In this document: positions 1 through 9,401 of the stretch, piece by piece
How positions within the stretch are numbered: position 1 is the stretch's first letter
Layout: the number at the start of each line of letters is the position of its first letter
Assembly: GCA_018881555.1 (NCBI GenBank)
Contig: JACAXG010000069.1
Location: 1,054,001 to 1,118,000 of the forward strand
Length of the DNA: 64,000 nt
Reading direction: 5' to 3'
DNA from: Amblyornis subalaris
Lineage: Eukaryota; Chordata; Aves; Passeriformes; Ptilonorhynchidae
Program-made: the position numbers and the translations under genes
The notes under the pieces: generated by a model
What the model was told of the DNA's origin: nothing
Seen by the model: the letters and a program-made list of their open reading frames with translations, nothing else
Databases searched by the model: none

Positions 1-123
1 AGGAGCCCCAGTAAGCAAAAAAATATTTATGTTTTCAGGAAATTGTTGTCTTCTCACCTGAAGTGGTACCATCCTGGCTGACATTGCCTGTGCTTTACTC
101 TTCCTTGTGCTTATAAGATTCTT

Positions 124-1425
124 ATCATAGAATCATAGAACATGCTCAGCTGGAAAAGACTCATCAGGATCATGAAGTCCAACTCCTGGCCATGCACAGG
201 GCACCCCAAGAGTCACACCATGTGCCTGAGAGCATTGTCCAAACACTTCTTGAACTCTTCAGGCTTAGTGCTGTGACTACTGCCCTGGGGAGCCTGTTCC
301 AGTGCCCAACGATTCTCTGGGTGAAAAACACTGATATCTAATCTAAACCTTCCCTGACACAGCTTCAGGCCATTCCCTTGGGTCCTGTCACTGGTCACAA
401 GAGTGGAGAGATCAGTGCCTGCCCCTCCTCTTCCCCTTGTGAGAACATTGAGGACCACAACGAGGTCTCTCCTCAGTCTCCTCTTCTCCAGGCTGAACAA
501 ACCAAGTGACCTCAGCTGCTCCTCATAAGGCTTTGTCTCCAGACTCTTCACCACCCTCATGGCACTCCTGTGGACAGTCTCTAATACTGAAATGCCTTTT
601 TTACATTGTGGCACCCAAAACTGACCCAGCCCTCGAGGTGAGGCCGCCCCAGTGCGGAGCAGAGCGAGACAATCCCCTCCCTTGCCCAGCTGGCGATGCT
701 ATGCCTGATGCACCCCAGGACACAGGTGGCCTTCCTGGCTGCCAGGGCACTGCTGACTCGGATTCAACTTGCCATCAACCAGGACCCCAGGTCCCTTTCC
801 ACAGTTCTGCTGTGCAACCTCTCATTCCCCAGTCTCTCCGTACAGCCAGGGTTGTCCCATCCCAAGTGCAGAATTCAGCACTTCTGCTTGTTAAATTTTG
901 TATCGTTGGTGATTGCTCAGCCCTCTAATTTGTTGGGATCTCTGTGCAGAGGCTCCCTGCCTTCAAGATAGACAACAGCTCCTCCCAGTTTAGTGTTGTT
1001 GGCAAATGTACTTAACATTCCTTCGTGATCTGCACTGAAGTCATTAATGAAGGTGTTGAAGGGCATTGGACCGAGGATGGAGCCCTGTAGAACCCACGAG
1101 TGGCAGGTCTCCAGTTGGATGTCTCCCCCTTCACTGTAACCCTTTGTGCCCCACCCATGAGCCAAGTCTCACCCATCCCATGACATGTTTATCCAGCTGT
1201 GGGCAGGACATTTGGTCCAGAAGGATACAGTGAGAGACAGTATCAAAATCTTTGCTGAAGTCCAAAAAGATCACCTCAACTGGCTTTCCTTGATCAACAA
1301 GGTGGGTTACCTTGTCATAAAAGGAAATCAGGTTCAACAAGCAGGACTTACCCCTCATGAAGCCATGCTGACTGTGGGCAATATTTGGCATCAACATTGT
1401 AAAGGTCAGCTCCTACCACTGTCCT
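124..1425 (-). mobile_element. CR1 LINE, 5'-truncated, dead
   Basis: The 3' end is at 124-140, where the tandem octamer tail of avian CR1 is seen in antisense (atcatagaatcatagaa). Going up the minus strand come the 3' UTR and the C-terminal part of ORF2. Recognisable reverse-transcriptase pieces are HGFMRGKSCLLNLISFYDK and FLDFSKDFDTVSH (within 1131-1397) and LQGSILGP (within 917-1165). The catalytic FADD box reads FANN at 1006-995, and the frame shifts repeatedly, so it encodes no enzyme. The element starts inside the RT domain near 1425; such 5' truncation is normal for LINE insertions. A single ambiguous base (N) lies at 1427, next to the 5' breakpoint. Confidence 0.93.
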
Positions 1426-1429
1426 ANCT

Positions 1430-1875
1430 GTGAAACCATGCATTGGTTACTGCTATTTCTGCTTTACACCATGCACATCATGTTGCTTTAATATGTGGCT
1501 AAGTTGCTGCATGGAAGACATGCTCTGATCACTGTATGTGGGCTTTACCCCTACTCAGCTAGAGCTTCCTGGCAGTACGGTGTCAGCAGTATATTTAATG
1601 AGTACAGTGTGTCCTGCATGACTACAAGGAACGAACAATACAAATGCATATCTTCTGATTCAGTGGGAAATTGCCTGTCTATTACTGCATGGCTTTGTGC
1701 CTTCAATGCCCTTTATGTTCAAAAAGCATCATTTTTCCTCCATGAAAGCCAAAGCATGGCTTTTACTATGTTATGGTAAGGTGATAAATAAGAATAATTT
1801 GACTCCAAAAACATTTTTGAAAATTACTGCCTCATCTATGAAACATTTTGCCTGCCTGCCATCACCCTGAGCTTT
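1430..1875. other. Unique sequence, no recognised feature
   Basis: AT-rich spacer between the CR1 and the first LTR. A reading frame of 94 codons (1495-1779) has no recognisable motif and no exon signals. Confidence 0.5.
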
Positions 1876-2060
1876 GTATATATTGGGTTTGCATGGCCAG
1901 GTTTGGGAAGCTGGGGAGGGGTACAGGGGTGGCTTCTGTGAGAAGCTGCCAGAAGCTTCCCCAGTGTCTGACAGAGTCAATGCCAGCTGGCTCCAGGACA
2001 GACGTGCTGCTGGTCAAGGCTTGGCCAATTAGAAATGGTGATAACCCCTCTGTGACAACA

Positions 2061-2068
2061 TATTTAAG
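2061..2068 (+). promoter_or_regulatory. TATA-like box of the LTR
   Basis: TATTTAAG, about 180 bp into the LTR and upstream of its GC-rich transcribed part; position and sequence fit an LTR core promoter. Activity is unknown. Confidence 0.45.
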
Positions 2069-2807
2069 AAGAAGGGGGGAAAAGTGATTGCACAGATGTA
2101 ATTGTGGCCAGAGAGGAGCAGAGTGAGAATATCTGAGAGGAACAACTCTGCAGACACCAAGGTCAGCTCAGGAGGGACAGGAGGTGCTCCAGGCACTGGA
2201 GCTGAGATTTCCCTGCAGCCCGTGGTGCAGACCATGATGAAGGAGCTGTGCCCCTGCAGCCCATGGAGGACCACGGGGATGCAGAGATCCACCTGCAGCC
2301 TGTGGAGGAGCTCCATACCAGAGCAGATGGATGCCCAAAAGAAGGCTGTGAAACTGTGGGAGGCCTGTCCCGGAGCAGATTCCAGGCAGGAACCTGCAGA
2401 CCTGTGGAAAGAGGAGCCCACGCCTGGAGCAGGTTTCCTGTTAGGACTTCTGACCCTGTGGGGGGCCCAGGCTGGAGCAGGCTGTGCCTGAAGGACTGCA
2501 CCCCATGGAAGAGTGACCCACGTTGCAGCAGCTTGTGACAAACTGTTTCTCATGGGATGGACTCACGTTGGAGAAGCTCATGGAGAATTTTTTCCTGTGG
2601 GAAGAGACCCCACTTTGGAGCAGGTGAAGGCCTCTTCTCCCTGAGCAGTGGCAGGAACAATATGTGATGAACTGACCATAACCCCATTCCCCATCTCCCT
2701 GTGCTGCTGTGGGGGAGGAGGTAGAGCTGGGAAGGATGGAGGGGTGGGGGGAAGGTGTTTTTAAGGTCTTGTTTTACTTCTCATTATCCTGCTCTGATTT
2801 TGTTTTT

Positions 2808-2813
2808 AATAAA
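2808..2813 (+). terminator. LTR polyadenylation signal
   Basis: AATAAA, about 175 bp before the LTR end and followed by T-rich sequence, as expected near an R/U5 boundary. Confidence 0.5.
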
Positions 2814-2987
2814 TTCAATTAATGTCTCTAATTTGAGTTGGTATTTGGGGAGCGATTTCTCCTGTACCTTATCTCGTGATACCCGTGAACCCTTCACTAT
2901 ATTTTCTCTCCCCTGTCCGCTTGTGGAGGGGACTGATAGACATGCTTTGGTGGACGTCTGACATCCAGCCAGGGTCAACCCCCTACA

Positions 2988-3333
2988 GTCCTGTGCCAGA
3001 TTTGTCCAGTCAGAGGTGGGGTGCAGATCACTCCGCTCAGATACTTTTCCTCTGAGTACACTGTAGGACACGTGTTCTTTTTCATACTACAGGAGCTGTG
3101 CTATACATGGGAATACCAAATCAGAGAGAAGCTCAGGGGCTGTGAGGATGGGCAGCTTCTATGTGTGTAAGATCATTTTGGAAAGAAAAGTGAACCTTTG
3201 GGACCTGGCATTGTCCTTTTTTTTGCCTATGGATCTCTCTGGTTCATAAAAACAGTGTCACAACCTGTAATTAATAATCAGTGAGAGAATCAAGGCAGAC
3301 CAGACATCCAAAGATAGTGGCACTACCCTGTGA
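2988..3333. other. Unique spacer between two LTRs
   Basis: About 350 bp of non-repetitive sequence with no recognised motif. It separates two independent solo LTRs. Confidence 0.5.
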
Positions 3334-3583
3334 GCTGTTATGCTGGTTTTAGCTGGGGTAGAGTTAGTTTTCTTCACAGCGACTGGTATGGGCCTGTGTT
3401 TTGGATTTGTGCTGGAAACAATGTTGATAATCCAGGGATGTTTTAGCTATCACTGAACAGCGCTCACAGGATGTCTTGTGTTCCTCACCCCACCAACAAG
3501 GAGGCTCAGGGGCCACAAGAAATTGGGAGGGTCGACAGATGGGGCAGCTGCCACCAACTTACCACAGGGATATCCTTGCTTAG

Positions 3584-3591
3584 CATATAAA
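3584..3591 (+). promoter_or_regulatory. TATA box of second LTR
   Basis: CATATAAA lies 245 bp into the LTR, followed by a GC-rich stretch as in an LTR core promoter. Confidence 0.5.
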
Positions 3592-3774
3592 GCTGGGGGA
3601 AGAGGGAGGAAGGGGCGGGATGTTTGTAGTGATGGCGTTTGTCTTTCCAAGTCGCTGTTACACATGATGGAGCTCTGCATTCCTGCAGATGGCTGAACAC
3701 CTGGCTGCTCATGGGGAAGCAGTGAATGAATTCCTTGTTTTTCTTTGCTTGCATGTGTGGCTTTTGCTTTACCT

Positions 3775-3780
3775 ATTAAA
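3775..3780 (+). terminator. LTR polyadenylation signal (ATTAAA)
   Basis: ATTAAA about 190 bp after the TATA box, in a T-rich context inside the 560-bp LTR. Confidence 0.4.
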
Positions 3781-3820
3781 CTGTCTGTATCAAAACCCAC
3801 TTTTAGTCCACCGTGGGGGG

Positions 3821-3855
3821 AGTGAGTGAGTGAGTGAGTGAGTGAGTGAGTGAGT
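3821..3855 (+). repeat. (GTGA)n microsatellite in LTR
   Basis: About nine perfect tetranucleotide units near the 3' end of the LTR; probably length-polymorphic. Confidence 0.9.
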
Positions 3856-3903
3856 GGCTGCATGGGGCTTAGCTGCAGGCTGAGGTTAAACCATGACAGC
3901 TGT

Positions 3904-5655
3904 CCATAACACTATCTGTCAAAACTGGTGTAAGAGAAAATAACTCCAGTCATGTTGTTACATTTGGGGGTTTTATTTCAGAAAAACCAAAGCTGTGAGG
4001 GAAAGTAAGTATTGGAGACCTGGTTACATCTTGCTGAATCAGAAAAGAGTTTGAAGCAGTAACTCCATTGGATAAGAGGAGCATGCATGTAAGGGTATGG
4101 GGTTAATCTCCATTATTCTCTCCTTGGAGAGTGACCCACTGTCTATGCATTTAGCAGGAGGGAAAATGATGACCCATTTTCAACCTGAACAAGCAGTAAT
4201 ATTCAGTCACCAAAGGGAGTATTGTAATGCCCCACCCCTTTATGTTAACATAGGAAAAGAAACCCAGGCACAGAGCCTTCACTACTGCTACTGGTTTCGT
4301 TTTCTCTTGAATACTATGTTGGCCCTCAGTTCAGGGAGTATACAATGGGTAGAGTCAGAAAGTGCCCTAAATTACCCCATTTTATAATCAGTAACTAGAT
4401 AGTTACGGCACTCTTGCGGGACCTTTGCTTGGCTAATACTGGCTTGACAGCAAACAGAAAAGAAGGTTGTAATCCAATCTCTCCGTGTGCATGTTTTATC
4501 CAGTTTCATTTCTGTCCAGGACATCAAGTCCATCTGTCTATCTGCATCTATGTGCCCCTTCACTACTCAGCTGGCCAGGAGCAAAGGGCTTTTCTGGTGA
4601 GTCTTGGCCACAAGAACCTGGCCATGAGTTCTGCTGCTCTCTGCAAGAGCAGACACAGAAAATTCATCTTTCTGTGAATCTTTAATATGACAAAGGCTCT
4701 GGCTCTGCACTGGCAAATGCAAGCACCCAGTGAGGCTGGGACAGACCTCTTCTGAGTGACATCATTGTGGCACCATTGAATTTTAGCCAGTGGGAAGGGT
4801 AAACACAAATGAGGAGAGGAGAAAGGGGGTTTGCCTCTGATGACATGATCTCAGCTGCCCTACCTGAGAGGAAGGGTGGAGATGAACAAGAAAATTAAGC
4901 ATAAAATAATGGGGCAGAGACCAAGGGACTTGTTCTGGAGCCATGGCCTTTCCCATGTACCCTTCTCACTGTCACATGGTAGGGTAGGGACAGGAAAGGG
5001 TTGAGAGACTGAGAAACACAAGGTATTTTAGTACTCCCATCCTATAGGCTTAACCCATTTTAAATACCCAGTCCAGGTTTTCAAACCCGTTCAGATGCCT
5101 GGTACCTCAGCATGAAAACCAGAACCCAAAATTACTTGTCTGTAAAAGGTCCATGTGTATTTATGTGTGTTAGAATGCCTAAATCTAAAACCTAAGAGCA
5201 AGATAAGCCAGGAGCTACCTTATGTCCGTCAGCCTTCAGGAGCCAGACAAAAAAGAATCTGTAAGGATGTCATGTGTCTTAGATCTTGCCCTTTACTATG
5301 GGCTGGAAAAAATTGCTTTTATACACTTGCTGTGTACAGCCAGGACTGTCTCTGGAAAGGTATATGTCTCTGCAGAGGTAGGCAGGGCTCGTTTGCTTCT
5401 TTTAAAATGTAGTCATAACTTGTGCTGCATCCTTCAAAAGTAGTGAGATTATTCAAGGGGAAACAGACTCATATTATTTCTTCATCTCAAACTATTTTAA
5501 TCCCTCTTTTCCTGCTTTCCAGAAGATGGAGATCACCAGGAGGTGGCCTATTCCTCATAAGCTTATGTGAGAAATAGAAGAGGACTCTTCTCACCCCTTT
5601 GGAAAAATGGGCCTGCTTTGCACAATATATGAAACACTGGGTGACATAGGCAGAA
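3904..5655. other. Unique sequence, no recognised gene
   Basis: No family-like protein, tRNA or clear repeat was seen. The frames at 4097-4387, 4414-4677 and 5155-5412 lack recognisable motifs. A GTGAGT donor-like site at about 4599 follows an open stretch, but nothing supports an exon. Confidence 0.4.
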
Positions 5656-5659
5656 CATG

Positions 5660-5840
5660 ACTCTCTAGTCTAGTGGTTAGGCTTAGAGCTGGGAGACACA
5701 GGCCTGTTTCCATGGTCATTCCTATATTTTAACTATATCACCTAAAACGCAGATACTGTCCTGGGAGCAAAAACCAGAACTCGGAACTTTTCCTGGCAAG
5801 CTAAGCCACTTACCCACTTAAACTACTGAATTGTGTTTTG
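5660..5840 (+). mobile_element. Ancient tRNA-derived SINE remnant (MIR-like)
   Basis: Positions 5668-5712 contain TCTAGTGGTTAG followed by GAGCTGGGAGACACAGG, which resembles the tRNA-derived head of MIR/CORE-type amniote SINEs (box A then 'ctgggag' then 'ggcctg'). The downstream 100 bp is too eroded to trace with certainty. It is an old fossil, not a functional tRNA. Confidence 0.5.
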
Positions 5841-6745
5841 GCTCATAAACCTTGAAGTCTTTTCAGTACAGTGGACTGTACCTCTACCCAAATTGGTTTA
5901 GTCTGGTGGCAGGATATTTCCCTCAAAGGGAGGATGTATAACTCTGAATCATCTCATAAAAAAGAGAGAACTCAACTGGATTGACTATGCCAAGATGGGT
6001 CAGTGTAGATACACAAACTGAGTCACTTTGGTGGAAAATTTAAGCTGAAAAAAATCAACAGCCTATTAAGCCCAGGTGTCTCCAGGGATAGGCAGGCATT
6101 TTCGGTGTCATGTTTTGGACTTCGACTCCTAGATCTCAAATAAAGTGCTTAAGTCCTCTTTTGAAGCTGGCCCAAAGTCATGTTTAGATCTGAACATAAC
6201 ATTTACTTTAAAAGTCACTGCTTTCTCACCTTACTTTTGGGTGCAAAGTTCACTGAGTTTGTGAATATAAGCCAGTGATCGTGAAAGCTTGGCAAGCACA
6301 AGCAAAGGTGGTTCAGAGAGCTGGGAATCTGGCAGACCTACAACGCTCAGCTTCTACGGTTCATACACCCTCCAAACAAGAGAGATTATATTTGCCCTCC
6401 CAAGCACCAGTCTGACCAGATCCCAGTGCAGCAGGCTGCGAGGGAGCAGAGAGTCTGACCTGGTACGAGTGTGCCTGTAAATTCTGTGACATTGGAGATC
6501 CCCCTGCTAGCACTGCCTAAAGCGCTGTGTATACGGGGAGCTGCACTTCAACAAGCCTGCAAGTTGTTTGTGAGCACAGCACATAATATCCTGGCACTGC
6601 GTCTGATTGCTTACAGGTGGTCAAAGAGACCCTAACATCCCCACTGCACAATATCAGCCACTGCAGCACATACTGGAGACAGGTGACAAAAATGCATCTG
6701 CCGTCCTTACTAATGTATCTCTGTGCATTTACAAGTAAGTTGCAA
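5841..6745. other. Unique sequence, nothing recognised
   Basis: No gene or mobile element recognised. The 63-codon frame at 6289-6480 has no recognisable domain. Confidence 0.4.
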
Positions 6746-6754
6746 GGGAGAATG

Positions 6755-6850
6755 ACAGAAACAGGAGTTAGAAGGGATCTCTAGAGATTATCCAGTCATG
6801 CCTCCCACCCAAACTTGAAACAGTGGGGTTCTTTTCAGTGCCTCAGTCTT
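6755..6850 (-). mobile_element. Eroded CR1 3' tail
   Basis: The run 'ttagaagggatctctagaga' followed by 'ttatccagtcatgcctccca' parallels the antisense CR1 3' UTR ('ttggaagggacc...atc...gtccaacc'). Only about 90 bp are traceable and the octamer tail is lost, so this is an older copy than those at 124 and 56620. Confidence 0.5.
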
Positions 6851-6944
6851 ACTGTCTTCTCAGGCCCCTTGCATGCTGATAGATTCAAAGATGAGGAGCG
6901 CATTTTGGCCTCTATAGTACATAAGTCAAATAAATGCCTAAACG

Positions 6945-6976
6945 AAAAAAAAAAAAAGAGAGAGAGAGAGAGAGAG
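6945..6976 (+). repeat. poly-A plus (GA)n tract
   Basis: Thirteen A residues followed by about ten GA units; a simple repeat. Confidence 0.9.
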
Positions 6977-9172
6977 GAAAAGAGAAGTCAGGAAAAAGCC
7001 TGCAGTTTTAAAATGCATGTCGAAGCCCATGGGTAGTCTTGTTGCAACTGGAATGTGTGGAGCTTTTTTGCCATTAACCTCAAGATGAATGGCTTGTTTT
7101 AAAGACAGTAAAAACACCATGTTGTGCAGGTGCCTCTATGTGTGGGTAGATTTCTCAGAAGGACCTCAGGGACTGTAGCCACAGCATTGGCACACCGCAG
7201 TGCTCTGCACAGTCTGTGGCGTGCGAGGGGGAAGCAGCTGCAGTCATGCACAGCCCTTTCCCCAGGTCCTCCTCGGCATCACCACCCTGCTCGCCTCCAG
7301 ACCTCTGTACCTGAAATTCCAGACTTGAGGCTGTTAAACAAAAATGCCAACTGAATACAGCAGAAACTAGTAAATGAGCAGTAAAGGAATTTGAACACCA
7401 GAGGGCAATTAGAAAAGGAGTTGAAATGGGAATAATTAGATAATATAATCCTAAATGAACAGTGAATCTTATTTAATCTTATTAACTATTTACAGTAAAT
7501 AGAACAAGTGGCTTGTCAAAGTATTGCTAGTTTTTCTACGGTTTGATAGATCAAGGTCAGTTACTGTTAGAACCACAACATTATGCTTTGTTTCCAACTG
7601 ATGAAGGAATAAGATTGATTTGAAACATATGGTGAAAAATACTGCAGTTCTTTGTTTGCATCTGTTATACTTTTACTTGTTAGTAATTGGTTCACAAGTT
7701 GCTTTTCTATTTTTTTTGTTGTATTTTTTAATATATTAAGTGAAAACAGAGACCTTTTAGCAGATGTACAAATGAGAGGATAAACATCTCAGAAAGCTTT
7801 GAAGCTGTGTTATATTTTTTCTCCAGTTTGTTTTATATCTCTAGGGCTACACACAGGATTTTCTGCTGGTGAACATAGGCGTAAGGCTTTTTATTGGGTC
7901 ACTTGGACCTGGTGAATAGGGGGGTCCATATCTGACAGGCTGTAATAGCATTTTTCAGAGTCATAAGATTGCACCCAAAGCAGTAGCAGCTTTTTCTGTG
8001 GTACACCTGTACTTTTTAAAGGGCTAACTTGTATTTTATCAGAAGCGTTCTAAAGGAAGTTCCAGAGTGTTTATTTAGCTAAAGCCAAGGCACTGTCACA
8101 TGATTAGTTATTTTAAAATGCCTTCAAACTGTGAACAGCCCCTATTCAAAATTAATTCTTAAAGGTGCAATGCAGTGCATTCACAGCATTTTCACATCTT
8201 TACTCTTTTGTTAGATCATAAAGAACAGCTAATAGTAACCCCATAATCCACAAGTGTATATCAGAGCAAGCCTAAAAGCCAGTGGAAAGTACAATGTGTG
8301 TGCTTCAGTACAATCAATTTTGTTTGTTGTTTTAGTGGCATGATTCCCGTTTGCAGCAATCAAGCCCTCATACTACACAGAGTAAATCAATAAGGTGATA
8401 ATGTAGCTGTTTACTGTACTTATAGACTTGCCTGTGACGGTGTCTAGGACACACCATCTCACACTATGCAATGTTCTCAGTTTTTATTTCCCTTTGGATG
8501 AAGGTTGACATAACTCACAGGTACTAGCAAATCCCACCATGCTACAAAATGTAACATTTATAAGAGATACATATGGTACATATTTATAGTGAGCAAAATA
8601 AGGACTTGTTTCAATTATGCATGTGGATTAGCTCTTTGAAGAAAAAAAAAAAGTAGGTGTTACCTCATGCCCATATAAATCCAGGGGTAAAACATGCCTA
8701 AAACAAAACCCCCTTTACGTGCTGTTACTTGTACATGCACATTAACATGTTTCAGGCACAACTCTGAACAAGATACACAGACATATGTTGCTATGAATCT
8801 TGGAGAACACACTGTGCTTACATTTTTCAAGCTATGCAACAATTTCTGCAATAGATTTATGTCATGCCAGAAAAGGACGATATATGGATATCCTGTGGGC
8901 ATGAAGAACATACATTCAATACACATCAAATGCATACAGGTAGAGGAGCAAGTTACTATTGGTTAAATTAGGAAGCAAACTTGCAGCATTTCAGCTGTTT
9001 GCGAGATCATCCCATGCAGGAGTTGTTCCCTACTACACCTTGCACTGTACCCAGCACATCCCATCTGCCTTTCACTGAGATGTAAACAACATCAGCTCTG
9101 GGAGAGGACACTGTGCCATCACAGGTCACTCTAACTTTGCCACAAATTTACTCTGCAGCAACCAACTCACTA
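6977..9172. other. Unique AT-rich sequence
   Basis: Mostly AT-rich. A slightly GC-richer patch lies at 7130-7320. Neither the 76-codon frame at 7124-7354 nor the overlapping frames at 8660-8966 show a recognisable motif. Confidence 0.4.
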
Positions 9173-9252
9173 GAGAAAAATTACAAACAGTAAAATTGGG
9201 TCAGCAAATGACAAAATCGTCATTAAGAGTTTATGCATGTCTGTGTTCACAG

Positions 9253-9401
9253 GATGGAAATTGCAGTCTGGGGACCCCACATTCCTTTTCTGGGAGACAC
9301 AGGAAGACCAGGGAGAAGCAGAAGCAGAAGAACCTCCTGGAGAAGAACCTTCAGGCGAAATACCACTTCCTGATTTAGCACAGGATGAATCTAGCAGATA
9401 G
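9253..9401 (+). CDS. Weak candidate 3'-terminal coding exon
   Basis: An AG acceptor (tctgtgttcacag) ends at 9252. Reading from the third base, the frame stays open for 48 codons to TAG at 9399-9401 and has a coding-like, strongly acidic Pro/Glu-rich composition (GEAEAEEPPGEEPSGEIPLP near the end), closing with LAQDESSR. The acceptor would be phase 1. About 710 bp downstream, TTTAATAAAATG at about 10114 could be a polyadenylation signal. Against it: the frame is already open upstream to about 9173, so openness across the acceptor is uninformative, and I recognise no protein family. It could be chance. Confidence 0.2.

Larger units (their letters stand above)
1879..2987 (+). mobile_element. Solo LTR, ERVL-like, about 1.1 kb
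   Basis: The sequence from about 1879 (TTGGGTTTGC... near the start) to 2987 (...CCCTACA) matches, from memory, a long LTR type abundant in songbirds. Signs of an LTR: a TATTTAAG promoter-like box at 2061, a GC-rich transcribed region of imperfect repeats built on 'ctggagcag' and 'cctgtgg' units (about 2170-2620), and an AATAAA signal at 2808-2813. No gag, pol or env sequence follows, so this is a recombined solo LTR. I could not find a clear target-site duplication, so the left end is good only to about 5 bases. The long open frames here in several phases (for example 2029-2553 minus) come from the repetitive GC-rich composition and are not genes. Confidence 0.82.
3339..3898 (+). mobile_element. 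Solo LTR, ERVL-like, 560 bp, with 5-bp TSD
   Basis: The element runs from TATGCTGG to CCATGACA and is flanked by the perfect 5-bp duplication GCTGT (3334-3338 and 3899-3903). A 5-bp duplication is typical of ERVL-type integrations. The start is probably a mutated TG, since the ends otherwise form an imperfect terminal inverted repeat. Inside are a CATATAAA box at 3584-3591, ATTAAA at 3775-3780 and a (GTGA)n tract at 3821-3855. There is no internal retroviral coding region, so it is a solo LTR. Confidence 0.85.

Noticed and set aside
2029..2553. 174-codon minus-strand frame and overlapping plus-strand frames
   Set aside because: They lie inside the GC-rich repetitive part of a solo LTR, where stop codons are scarce on both strands; no domain is recognisable.
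3821..3855. Regular spaced repeats reminiscent of an array (also 43941-43985)
   Set aside because: They are pure tetranucleotide microsatellites with no spacers; nothing like CRISPR.
4485..4605. Open stretch between a tatccag acceptor and a gtgagt donor
   Set aside because: Open in more than one frame and rich in Ser/Cys/Pro without a family; splice signals are ordinary and unsupported.
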